Shown one piece after another: positions 10,191 to 20,000 of a stretch of 50,727 nucleotides of DNA. The notes beneath the pieces were generated by a model. That model was not told the DNA's origin, made no database searches, and saw only the letters and a list, made by a program, of their open reading frames with translations. Location: NCBI GenBank assembly GCA_002400885.1, contig NVRM01000007.1:1-50727 (forward strand). The letters run 5' to 3'. Made by a program: the position numbers and the translations under genes. The number at the start of each line of letters is the position of its first letter. Positions within the stretch are counted from its first letter, which is position 1. The DNA comes from Flavobacteriaceae bacterium. Its GTDB lineage: Bacteria > Bacteroidota > Bacteroidia > Flavobacteriales > Flavobacteriaceae.

Positions 10191-11963
10191 CTAGCTTGAT
10201 TGGTGTTTTATTTTTTCATACAGCAACACTAAAGACTGTAATAATTCCACAGGAGTGGTTAATATTTGATAGTGATTCTGCCCAAACATTTGAGGTAAAT
10301 AATATTTTGCAGACGCTTCAATTGCCAATGCATAGGAATTTATATTTCGTTGGTTTAATTCGCGCAGTGCTTGTTTTACATCATTTACACCATATTTTCC
10401 TTCATAGCGATCATAATCATTAGGCTTGCCATCGGAAATTAAAACAACCCATTTATTCTTGGTCTCACGAAGGTCTAATTCAGCCCCCGCATGACGCAAC
10501 GCAGCACCAATCCTAGTATAACCATTGGGTTCTATCGCTCCTACTTTATGCTTTGCTTTGTTCCAATCATCATCAAAACCTTTAAGGGTTATGTATGAAG
10601 AATGATTTCTAGTTTTTGAATAAAAAGCATTGATGGAAAAATCGATATTAAACTCCTCCAATATTTCGCCAAATAAGATGGACACTTGTTTTTCTACATC
10701 AATCACCCTATTCCCTGCTGCATAGCCATCACTAGACAAACTAACGTCCAATAACAATAAAATAGATAAGTCTTTTTCTTTTTTTCGTTTTGAAAAATAA
10801 ATATTCTCCGAAGGTGTATGCCCGGATTTTACATCCACAAATAAATCGGTTAAGGCATCTAAATCAAATTCCTCCCCTTGTGTTTGTCGTCTTACTTGCT
10901 GGTATTTATTATTAACAGAAGTCAGCATTTTACGAAGTCCCATAAGGGTACTTCTATTATCCGAGAGCGTTTTTTTATAATACGCAGCATCGGATTTCAT
11001 TATTTTTTTTGGGTACACCTTGCAAAAACCAGGTTTGTAAGCACGTTTCGAATAATCCCATTCGTCATAGGTAATATGATACCCTTTATCGTCCGATCTG
11101 GCACTTTCAGATACCGTGGTATTCTCTACAAACTCGGCTTGATATACAGAATGTGCAGTATCATCCACCCGGACTGTATATTTCATATTTATATCCTGCA
11201 ATGCCTCTTGATGATCATCCAACTCATCATCCCCATCAAAATCTCTCCAGCCACCATTGTGTTCATCTACGGTTTCTACTTTTTCGAAACTATGGTTTAC
11301 AGCAAAATCTTCTTGCTGTTTCTTATCTACTTGCACAGAAATAATTTCTTCAACTGCATTGGCTTTCAATACCGTTTGGGGTGCATCTGGATTTACTCCT
11401 TTTGTTTTATCGTCAAAATTACGTAAGGTCTCATCACTTCCCTCGGCATCACTTCGCATCCATTTTCCATATAGGACACTAAAATCTGCTTCCATATTCT
11501 TGGCTGTTTTCTCGATGATTAGTGCATGAATATCTGCATGAATTTGTTCACAAACAGGATATTGCTCAAACAGGGTTTTTAAAACCACAGCGGCACCTTC
11601 TTGGGCTTTAATTTGTGATTCTTTGGTACCATGTTCTACCTTCTCATCAGACCAGTTTTGCCCTAAATTCTTTTGTTCCGCTAAGTATAATACACGAAAC
11701 AGATAGAAGGCAATGTTTTTATCGTAATCGGTAAACCCATCAAAATAAAAAGGTAAAAAGAAATTAGCATTTCGATACCCTCCTTCTCTCTCCGCGGGAT
11801 ATATCTCAATTGATTTTCCTGTAATAGCACATGCTAACAAGGTTAATCTAGGCTTTATATCCGCTAAATTCACACGGTATTCAAGACGCTCCGCAGCCGA
11901 TCTTTTACGACGGCTTAAAAACTTAACGATCTTGGTATATAAAAATTCATCTGGTTCAAACAT
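10191..11963 (-). CDS. norD: NorD-like VWA domain protein (nitric oxide reductase activation)
   Basis: VWA MIDAS LLLLDVSLSSDG; adjacent to norQ/norB/norC. Confidence 0.85.
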   Translation of the reverse strand: MFEPDEFLYTKIVKFLSRRKRSAAERLEYRVNLADIKPRLTLLACAITGKSIEIYPAEREGGYRNANFFLPFYFDGFTDYDKNIAFYLFRVLYLAEQKNLGQNWSDEKVEHGTKESQIKAQEGAAVVLKTLFEQYPVCEQIHADIHALIIEKTAKNMEADFSVLYGKWMRSDAEGSDETLRNFDDKTKGVNPDAPQTVLKANAVEEIISVQVDKKQQEDFAVNHSFEKVETVDEHNGGWRDFDGDDELDDHQEALQDINMKYTVRVDDTAHSVYQAEFVENTTVSESARSDDKGYHITYDEWDYSKRAYKPGFCKVYPKKIMKSDAAYYKKTLSDNRSTLMGLRKMLTSVNNKYQQVRRQTQGEEFDLDALTDLFVDVKSGHTPSENIYFSKRKKEKDLSILLLLDVSLSSDGYAAGNRVIDVEKQVSILFGEILEEFNIDFSINAFYSKTRNHSSYITLKGFDDDWNKAKHKVGAIEPNGYTRIGAALRHAGAELDLRETKNKWVVLISDGKPNDYDRYEGKYGVNDVKQALRELNQRNINSYALAIEASAKYYLPQMFGQNHYQILTTPVELLQSLVLLYEKIKHQSS

Positions 11964-11988
11964 GGCAAATAATTTACAAGGATTGTAA

Positions 11989-12768
11989 TTATATCATTAA
12001 ATCACAAAGATCCTTTAGGGCTTCAATAGTCTCAAGGTCATCCGTTAGCGGCTCTACTACAGCTACTTCAACAGACAGTCTTTTTGGCAATCCAGATTTT
12101 ATTAATTTGGCAGCATCCACCAATAAACGTGTAGAGACCGTCTCTGTTAATCCCAACTCCGTAAGATTCCGCACTTTACTTCCTATATTCACTAATTTCT
12201 TTGCAATATCAGCGTCAATTCCTGTTTCATTTACTAAAATTTCAATTTCCGATTTTGCCGTTGGATAACTAAAAGACATGGCGGTAAAACGCTGCCTTGT
12301 AGATGGTTTTAATTCCTTAAATCCACGTTGGTATCCAGGATTAAAAGAGGCTACTAAAGTAAAGTCTTCATGTGCTTTTACGGTTTCTCCTGTTTTATCG
12401 ATAAACAGTTCACGACGGTGATCCGTTAATGAATGTACGGCAACAATTACGTCCGGTCTTGCTTCTGCTATTTCATCTAAGTAGATAATAGCACCCTTTT
12501 TAACAGCGGTAGTTAAAGGGCCATCCATCCAAACAGTTTCGGCACCTTTAATAATATAGCGCCCAATTAAATCGGTAGAAGAAGTTTCTTCATGACAAGA
12601 AATAGTAATTAATTCCTTCCCTAATCTATGTGCCATAAATTCAATAAAACGCGATTTCCCAGTTCCTGTAGGGCCTTTTATTAGAAATGGAATCTTATTT
12701 TTATAGGCATGCTCAAAAACCTCAATTTCTTTTCCTACGGCCTTGTAATAAGGTGTTTTTTTATTCAT
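11989..12768 (-). CDS. norQ: CbbQ/NorQ family AAA+ ATPase
   Basis: GPTGTGKSRF Walker A, IIYLDEIAEARPDV Walker B; adjacent norD. Confidence 0.9.
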   Translation of the reverse strand: MNKKTPYYKAVGKEIEVFEHAYKNKIPFLIKGPTGTGKSRFIEFMAHRLGKELITISCHEETSSTDLIGRYIIKGAETVWMDGPLTTAVKKGAIIYLDEIAEARPDVIVAVHSLTDHRRELFIDKTGETVKAHEDFTLVASFNPGYQRGFKELKPSTRQRFTAMSFSYPTAKSEIEILVNETGIDADIAKKLVNIGSKVRNLTELGLTETVSTRLLVDAAKLIKSGLPKRLSVEVAVVEPLTDDLETIEALKDLCDLMI

Positions 12769-12782
12769 AAGTCAACGTGTTA

Positions 12783-12827
12783 AAATAAAACAGGGCTTTA
12801 TAGTAAACTCAACTACTACAAAACCCT
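12783..12827 (-). terminator. Intercistronic hairpin / attenuator-like terminator between norB and norQ
   Basis: 14-bp stem (AGGGTTTTGTAGTA / TACTATAAAGCCCT, two G-U pairs), 8-nt loop, then GTTTTATTTT. Confidence 0.6.
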
Positions 12828-12853
12828 ATTTTCAATCTAAAAAAACTACATTT

Positions 12854-14233
12854 TTATTTTTCTAATGCTTCATCTGTAGGTTGCCCATGTTTGATAAAAT
12901 CAATCACAAAAGCAATAATTCCTACGGTAAACATAGTCGCACAAAGTAGTAATACTACAAAGTGTACTTGTATTTCGATTTGAATTTGCATAAAGCTCAT
13001 TTCAAGTCCTTTTTCAGGTAAAATTCTTTCTAAATAAACTTGAGCTACACCTGCTACACCAAAAGCAACTGTCATTCCGATCATACCAATATTTGATACC
13101 CAGAATGCCATTCTTCCTCTTGCACCATCGTATAATTTACGCCCCGTCATTTTAGGTAGAGAATAACTAATCATTGCAAAAATAATCATTGCATACGCTC
13201 CCCAGAATGCCAAATGCGCGTGCATTGCAGTTACTAAAGTACCATGAGTATATAAGTTTGTTTGAGGTAATGTATGTGCAAAACCTAACAATCCAGCACC
13301 AACAAAAGAAACAATAGCAGCTCCTAATGTCCAGTATAATGCCAATTTATTCGGGTGTTTTTTCTCCCCTTTTCTGTACATATTTACAGCAAACAATGCC
13401 ATTGCTAAGAACGCTAAAGGCTCCAAAGCAGAAAATATACCACCTACGATTAACCAAATTTTATTTACACCTATATAGTAGTAGTGATGTCCTGTTCCTA
13501 ACACTCCCGACAAGAATGTTAATCCAACGATTACGTATAACCATTTTTCGATTACTTCTCTATCTACTCCTGTTAATTTAATTAATAAGAACGATAAAAT
13601 ACCACCCATAATTAATTCCCATACTCCTTCTACCCATAAGTGAACAACCCACCATCTAAAGAAAGAATCCAATACTTGACTATCAAAAGGAATCATTCCT
13701 GGTAAGTATAACAATGCGGTAAATATAAGTCCCATTGTTAATACTAAAGAGGTTGTAGTTCTACGTTTTCCTTTAATTAAGGTCGCCAAAATCAAGTATA
13801 AAAACAGCAATACATTTACGACTACTAAATAATCCAATTGTCTAGGGATTTCTAAAAACTTACGTCCTTCCCAGATATTAAAGTGAAAACCAATAACGGC
13901 TACTACTCCAACCAATGCCAAACTAACTAATTGTACATAGGCCAATTTAACACTCACCAACTCGCGTTGTGCTTCTTCTGGAATAATATAATATGCGGCT
14001 CCCATAAACCCAGACAATAACCAAACTATCAATAAGTTCGTATGTACTGCACGTGCGGTATTAAAAGGAATAAATTCGTGCAAAGGATCAAATCCTGCTC
14101 TTGCGAATCCCATTATGAATCCGTACACTATTTGTAAAACTAATAAGAGTAACGATAAGGCAAAAAACCAATAGGCTACTTTTTGTGATTTATATTTCAT
14201 GTTGTATATTTTTGATACTAAATCTAAAACCAT
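12854..14233 (-). CDS. norB: Nitric oxide reductase subunit B (start possibly internal)
   Basis: Heme-copper oxidase fold with VVHLWVEGVWELIMGGIL and GTGHHYYYIG; adjacent NorC. Confidence 0.93.
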   Translation of the reverse strand: MVLDLVSKIYNMKYKSQKVAYWFFALSLLLLVLQIVYGFIMGFARAGFDPLHEFIPFNTARAVHTNLLIVWLLSGFMGAAYYIIPEEAQRELVSVKLAYVQLVSLALVGVVAVIGFHFNIWEGRKFLEIPRQLDYLVVVNVLLFLYLILATLIKGKRRTTTSLVLTMGLIFTALLYLPGMIPFDSQVLDSFFRWWVVHLWVEGVWELIMGGILSFLLIKLTGVDREVIEKWLYVIVGLTFLSGVLGTGHHYYYIGVNKIWLIVGGIFSALEPLAFLAMALFAVNMYRKGEKKHPNKLALYWTLGAAIVSFVGAGLLGFAHTLPQTNLYTHGTLVTAMHAHLAFWGAYAMIIFAMISYSLPKMTGRKLYDGARGRMAFWVSNIGMIGMTVAFGVAGVAQVYLERILPEKGLEMSFMQIQIEIQVHFVVLLLCATMFTVGIIAFVIDFIKHGQPTDEALEK

Positions 14234-14286
14234 GTAATCCCAAACGAATTTGACATGTTTTTTGTAATAGTTAAGATTTAGAGGGA

Positions 14287-14730
14287 TTATTTATTTGCTG
14301 CTCTACGTTTTGCTAATGGAGATACGATTCTATCGAAACCGTTTAGGTCAATCTTTCCGATCCATTCAAAAAATGCAACCATGTCGTTTGCTTCTGCTTC
14401 GCTCATATTATAAGCGACCATTTTACGACCACTTGGTTGCCATGGCACTGGAGACATAAGTGCAGCTTTAATATAGCCAGCTCCTCTACGATCCAATACT
14501 TTTGTTAATTCAGGAGCATAATAAGCACCTTCACCTAATAAAGTATGGCAGCCCATACAGTTGTTGGTCTCCCATAATTCTTTACCACGCACTACTGCTG
14601 CGGTCATTTTTTCTTTATTGGTTTGGTCATTTGCGCCAGCTAGCGAATAGATTGTCAATCCTATAAACACAAGGAATGTGACAAAAGTACCGCCCAAAAA
14701 GAAGTTTCTTGCTTGTTTTTTAGATAACAT
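14287..14730 (-). CDS. norC: Nitric oxide reductase cytochrome c subunit
   Basis: N-terminal TM anchor and CMGCH heme motif (NNCMGCHTLLGEGAYYAPELT). Confidence 0.92.
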   Translation of the reverse strand: MLSKKQARNFFLGGTFVTFLVFIGLTIYSLAGANDQTNKEKMTAAVVRGKELWETNNCMGCHTLLGEGAYYAPELTKVLDRRGAGYIKAALMSPVPWQPSGRKMVAYNMSEAEANDMVAFFEWIGKIDLNGFDRIVSPLAKRRAANK

Positions 14731-14759
14731 ACTTAAAGAGTTTGTTTGATTAGTGTTAG

Positions 14760-14781
14760 TAAAAGACCTTTTTATCTTTTA
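14760..14781. promoter_or_regulatory. Putative NsrR/Rrf2-type operator upstream of norC
   Basis: TAAAAGA-CCTTTTTA-TCTTTTA; same arms and spacing as ric site. Confidence 0.6.
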
Positions 14782-14795
14782 TTATGTATATGGTG

Positions 14796-14803
14796 CAAAT
14801 ATA
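14796..14803 (-). promoter_or_regulatory. -7 promoter box of norC
   Basis: TATATTTG on minus strand. Confidence 0.55.
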
Positions 14804-14814
14804 TACTATCAAAC

Positions 14815-14843
14815 AAAATAAAAGCATGACAGGTGTCATGCTT
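14815..14843 (-). terminator. Intrinsic terminator of the Rrf2 gene
   Basis: AAGCATGACA-CC-TGTCATGCTT followed by TTATTTTG on minus strand. Confidence 0.7.
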
Positions 14844-14867
14844 CTATGAATTACATGTTGCTACATG

Positions 14868-15320
14868 TTATTTTTTCTTATCAAGGCCGCTCAAAAACAA
14901 AACACTACCTTGTGCTTCGACTTCATTTGCAAATTCCTTAATGGTCTGATCTCTAAATTTTCCGAAGATTTTCTTTTTAAAAGGTTCCACTATAAAATGT
15001 ACTGGACAAGGATTATTACCATCACATTTTGCCAAACCAAGAAAACAATCATCTATCTTATTCGTCCCATCGATCTCCTCTATAATATCAATCACCGTTT
15101 TCTTCTCATTATCCTCTGTTAAGAAAAAACCACCATTAGGTCCTTTAGTCGATGAAATAATATTACATTTAACTAACTGTTGGAATAATTTTGCTAGAAA
15201 AGGACTCGGTACATTAATGCTGTTTGCAATCGATTTCACACTCATCTTTTTCTCTTTAGATGCGTGCTCCGCCAAATACAAGGTAGATAAAATGGCGTAT
15301 TTACTAGCTCTCGACAACAT
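14868..15320 (-). CDS. Rrf2 family transcriptional regulator (NsrR-like)
   Basis: Rrf2 HTH (MLSRASKYAILSTLYLAEHA) and C-x6-C-x5-C cluster-type motif (DDCFLGLAKCDGNNPCPVH). Confidence 0.88.
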   Translation of the reverse strand: MLSRASKYAILSTLYLAEHASKEKKMSVKSIANSINVPSPFLAKLFQQLVKCNIISSTKGPNGGFFLTEDNEKKTVIDIIEEIDGTNKIDDCFLGLAKCDGNNPCPVHFIVEPFKKKIFGKFRDQTIKEFANEVEAQGSVLFLSGLDKKK

Positions 15321-15380
15321 AATTCAACGTGTTTATAATTTATTAAAGGACAAAATTACAGAAAAAAAGACAAATTAGTA

Positions 15381-16757
15381 TTATATTTTTTCAAATTTTA
15401 CAGTAAAGTGTCTCATAATTGCTGCTTCGTCTACAATAGTGTAGCCGTGTTTTGCTTGATTTCTAGTGTCGTAAATGTTTTTTAAAGTAGCTGCAATAAA
15501 ATCCATATGATTGTTTGTATAAGTACGCCTTGGGATGGCCAAACGTACTAATTCCAATGCCGGATATCTATTTTCTCTAGTTACGGGATCTCTATCTGCC
15601 AATACCGTTCCTATTTCTACTCCTCTTACACCTCCTACAACATATATTTCTATGGCCAGTGCTTGTGCACGGTACTCTTCTCTAGAAATATTAGGGACAA
15701 ATTTATTTGCATCCAAAAATATGGCATGTCCACCTATAGGTTGCTGTACAGGAACGCCATACTCTAATAACTTATTGCCCAAGTATGCCACTTGCTCTAC
15801 CCTACTTTCTAAATAATTAAATTCAGTACTTTCATCTAATCCAACGGATAAAGCCCCCATATCTCTTCCATTCATACCTCCGTACGTTATAAATCCTTCG
15901 AACATAATATTGAAAACGGTGGCCTGTTTAAAAATCGATTCATCATTAAGTGCAATAAATCCTCCCATGTTCACCAAGCCATCTTTTTTTGCACTCATCG
16001 TCATTCCATCACCATAAGAAAACATCTCTTTTACGATTTTCTTTATACTCATATCCTCATAACCCACTTCTCTTTTCCTAATAAAATAAGCGTTTTCAGC
16101 AAAACGAGCGGCATCAAAATAGAGTGGAATATGATATTTCTTACACAAAGCACTAACTTCTTTAATGTTTTTCATAGAAGCTGGTTGTCCCCCAGCACTA
16201 TTACAAGTTATCGTAAAAATGATGAAAGGGATTTTTGCTATTGGATGCGCATTAAAAACATTTTCCAATTTTTTCAGGTCTATATTCCCTTTAAACGGAT
16301 GTTGTACTGAGGTATCAAATGCTTCGTCAATGGTACAATCTACAGCTGTTGCTTTTCTAAATTCGATATGCCCTTTTGTCGTATCAAAGTGAGAATTCCC
16401 CGGTACGATGTCTCCTTCTTTTACTAAGACAGAAAAGAGTACATTTTCAGCAGCACGTCCTTGATGTGTCGGTAAAAAATAATCAAACCCAGTAATTTTA
16501 TTCACGGTTTCCCTCAGTTCTAAAAACGACCTAGACCCAGCGTAGCTCTCATCTCCGACCATCATCGCCGCCCATTGCTTGTCGCTCATAGCGCCTGTCC
16601 CTGAGTCAGTTAAACAATCTATAAACACCTTCTCCGCATCGAGATTGAACAGATTATAGTCTGCTTGTTTAATCCATTTTTCACGTTGTTCTTGGGTAGA
16701 TCTTTTAATAGATTCCACCATTTTAATTTTATACGGTTCAGCGTATGGTAATTCCAT
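15381..16757 (-). CDS. tnaA: Tryptophanase
   Basis: LTDSGTGAMSDKQWAAMM, PTHQGRAAEN, PLP-lysine region SAKKDGLVNMGGF; FDTT and GVRGVEIG positions match tryptophanase rather than tyrosine phenol-lyase. Confidence 0.9.
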   Translation of the reverse strand: MELPYAEPYKIKMVESIKRSTQEQREKWIKQADYNLFNLDAEKVFIDCLTDSGTGAMSDKQWAAMMVGDESYAGSRSFLELRETVNKITGFDYFLPTHQGRAAENVLFSVLVKEGDIVPGNSHFDTTKGHIEFRKATAVDCTIDEAFDTSVQHPFKGNIDLKKLENVFNAHPIAKIPFIIFTITCNSAGGQPASMKNIKEVSALCKKYHIPLYFDAARFAENAYFIRKREVGYEDMSIKKIVKEMFSYGDGMTMSAKKDGLVNMGGFIALNDESIFKQATVFNIMFEGFITYGGMNGRDMGALSVGLDESTEFNYLESRVEQVAYLGNKLLEYGVPVQQPIGGHAIFLDANKFVPNISREEYRAQALAIEIYVVGGVRGVEIGTVLADRDPVTRENRYPALELVRLAIPRRTYTNNHMDFIAATLKNIYDTRNQAKHGYTIVDEAAIMRHFTVKFEKI

Positions 16758-16788
16758 ATTTGAAAAAATTAAGTGAGTAAATAAAAAG

Positions 16789-16804
16789 GGATTTTAAGAA
16801 ATCC
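16789..16804 (-). terminator. Weak terminator-like hairpin in tnaA leader
   Basis: GGATTT-CTTA-AAATCC then CTTTTTATTT on minus strand. Confidence 0.4.
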
Positions 16805-16822
16805 GCAGTGCGAAAAATAAAA

Positions 16823-16900
16823 TTAAGACACGTAAACTTCTGGTCGCTTAACGTTTAAGCAAACATCAGAAAAGTCGTTATTGAAAAAGAAATTCATCAT
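16823..16900 (-). CDS. Candidate 25-aa leader ORF upstream of tnaA (MMNFFFNNDFSDVCLNVKRPEVYVS)
   Basis: Begins about 18 nt after a TATATTTG box (16919-16926); located in predicted tnaA 5' leader. Confidence 0.4.
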   Translation of the reverse strand: MMNFFFNNDFSDVCLNVKRPEVYVS

Positions 16901-16918
16901 TCTTAATAAAGTATGTAT

Positions 16919-16926
16919 CAAATATA
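16919..16926 (-). promoter_or_regulatory. -7 promoter box of tnaA leader transcript
   Basis: TATATTTG on minus strand. Confidence 0.5.
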
Positions 16927-17016
16927 GGAAAATATTAACAGATAATATGCAGAAAGCTTATTTAAACCTATGCATTATTCAGTATCTTTGCCGACAAATT
17001 TACTTTAACTAACAAA

Positions 17017-20000
17017 ATGAAAAAAATACTCAATCAATTATATTCAACCCGTTTAATGGCGGTGTTGTTTTTAGTTTTTGCCATCGCCATGGCAGTTGCC
17101 ACCTTTGTAGAGAATGATTATGGTACCGAAACAGCCAAAGCATTAATATATAGCAGTTGGTGGTTTGAACTTATCATGGTTTTTATGGCCATCAATTTTT
17201 TTGGAAATATTTTCAAATACAAATTGTACAGAAAAGAAAAATGGGTTGTTCTAGCCTTCCATTTATCTTTTGTATTGATCATTATTGGAGCTGGAGTCAC
17301 TCGTTACATCAGTTTTGAGGGAATTATGCCCATAAAAGAAGGACAAACTTCTAGTGTTTTTCTTTCTGAAAAAATATTCATAGGAACAACGGTAGACGAT
17401 GGAGAAAATCAAAAAACTCCTAATTATGATGCCATTCTTTTAAGTGCTATGACTTCAAATAGCTATGCGTATTCTAGTGATTTTAAAGGAAAAGAATTTT
17501 CAGTAAAACTTACAGGGTACACCCCTAACTTCCAAGAGTCATTTACATTAGATGAGACGGGAGATACCTATATCAAATTTGTAGAATCTAGTTCAGGTGG
17601 AAGACACGACCATTATATTAAACAGGGAACCTCTCAAAGTATCCATGGTTTAACGATAGGTTTTGACACCGATGCTAAAAACGCAATTAACTTTAAAACA
17701 GTTGATGGTGTTTTAAAAATAAATACAGTTTTTGACGGTACCTATTACCGCATGGCTGACCAGTACAACGGAATTATTTTAAAAGACACCTTACAAGACT
17801 TTTCTTTACTGTCATTATACCGTTTAGGAAACAGTAACTTTGTAGTCCCAAGTCCTTCTGTGAAAGGGAAATATATCGAAAAAAGCGCAGAGGACCGCAC
17901 CAGTTTCCCTACACATAAATTAACTTTTGATGTGACTGTAGATGGGGTAACGGAAACTGTAGCTATAAAAGGTGCACAATACACTACCTACGCTCCTATC
18001 GAATTAAAGGTAAATGGTTTAAATTTTAGACTCACCTATGGTTCTAAACAGTTATCATTACCATTTAGTATTAAATTAAGAGATTTCCAATTAGAAAAAT
18101 ATCCTGGTTCTACGAGCCCTATGTCTTTTGCAAGTGAAATTACCGTAATAGACCCCGAAGAAACTTTTGATTTTAAAATTTTCATGAATAATATTTTAAT
18201 TCATCGCGGTTATAAATTTTTTCAAGCCAGTTATGAAATTACCGATGAATACGAAGAAACACGTTTGTCTGTAAACCATGATTACTGGGGAACACTTATT
18301 ACTTATATCGGATACTTCTTATTGTATGGAGCCATCACATTGACATTATTTATGAAAAAGACAAGATTTGGAACTTTACGTGCGCAATTACGTAAAATAA
18401 AATCTACAAAAGCTGCCACTGTTATTGCTATTATGGTAGTAGCATCTACCAGCATGTTTGGGCAAAATCACACAACACATCGAATGACCGATGTACAAAT
18501 AGATTCTGCTTTAAATGTCACCATGGTTTCTAAAACACACGCGGCAAAGTTTAGTAAATTAGTCATTCAAGACAGAGGTGGACGTATGAAACCTGTACAC
18601 ACTTTTGCTTCAGAGCTTCTTAGAAAAGTAAGTAAGAGCGAAGAATTCCGAGGTTATGATGCTGGACAAGTATTCTTATCTATCACTAAAAACCCACGAC
18701 TTTGGTTCCAAGTTCCCATCATTTATATTAAAAAAGAAAACACAAAACTTAGGGAAATTATAGGCATTGCTAAAGATGCAAAACACGCTCCTTTGGCAAG
18801 CTTTTTTGACGATAAGGGAGGCTATAAATTGATTGGTTATCAAGAGGACGCCGTTAAGAAAAAAATAAAAAGTAAGTTTGAAGAAAGTGTGATAAACGTA
18901 GACAGACGTTTGAACTTATTATACTCTGCTGTTACGGGTAGCATATTAAGAATTTTCCCATTGCCCAACGACCCAGAAAACACCTGGATTACACAAATGG
19001 AACTCAGAAGAAACAGTTACCCTGATGATATTTCCAATAAAGTGATCAAGATGATGCCTGTATATTTAGGAACATTGGATGATGCCGTGGTATCTGGTGA
19101 CTATGAACAATCTGACGCAATCATAGAAGGCATTCGCAATTTTCAAAAGAAATATGGTGCTTCAGTCATTCCTACAGACAAAAACATTGACTTAGAAATA
19201 GCCTATAACAAATACGATGTTTTCAAAAAACTATACTCGTATTATATGGGGATCGGAGTCTTACTATTTTTCTTAGTAATCTTCCAGATTTTCAAAGACA
19301 ACAAAGTAGTTCGCATCCTTATTAAAGTATGTATTGCTATTATTATTGGAAGCTTTTTAATGCATACAGGAGGCTTAATTGCCCGTTGGATGATTAGTGG
19401 ACATGCTCCCTGGAGTAACGCCTACGAAAGTATGATTTACGTGGCATGGGCAACGATGTTATTTGGATTGATTTTTGGCCGTAAATCAGCTTTAACACTT
19501 GGCGCAACTGCCTTTTTGACTTCATTTATTTTAATGATTGCACATTGGAGTTGGATGGATCCAGCAATTGCCAACTTACAACCGGTATTAAATTCCTACT
19601 GGTTAATGGTACACGTAGCGATTATTGTTGCCAGTTATGGGCCACTAGCTTTGGGAATGATTTTAGGTTTAATCTCCTTAATACTGATGATCTTAACGAC
19701 GAAAAACAACAAGAAACATGTAGGTGAAATGATCAAAGAATTGACCATTATTACCGAAATGACCATCACAGTAGGGGTTATTTTATTGACCATAGGTAAC
19801 TTCTTAGGAGGACAATGGGCCAACGAAAGTTGGGGACGTTATTGGGGTTGGGATCCAAAAGAAACATGGGCGTTGATTACCATTATGATTTACGCGTTTA
19901 TTTTACACTTACGATTGGTTCCAGGACTTAGAGGACGTTATACATTTAACTTTTTCGCAGTACTCGGTTTCGCTTCCGTAATGATGACGTATTTTGGTGT

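Noticed and set aside
10878-11426. 182-aa plus-strand ORF inside norD
   Set aside because: Antisense shadow of a strongly supported VWA gene; Phe/Ile/Tyr-rich low-quality protein without domain signals
15381-16757. Tyrosine phenol-lyase instead of tryptophanase
   Set aside because: Family is shared, but the FDTT position (Asp) and GVRGVEIG region agree with tryptophanase rather than TPL
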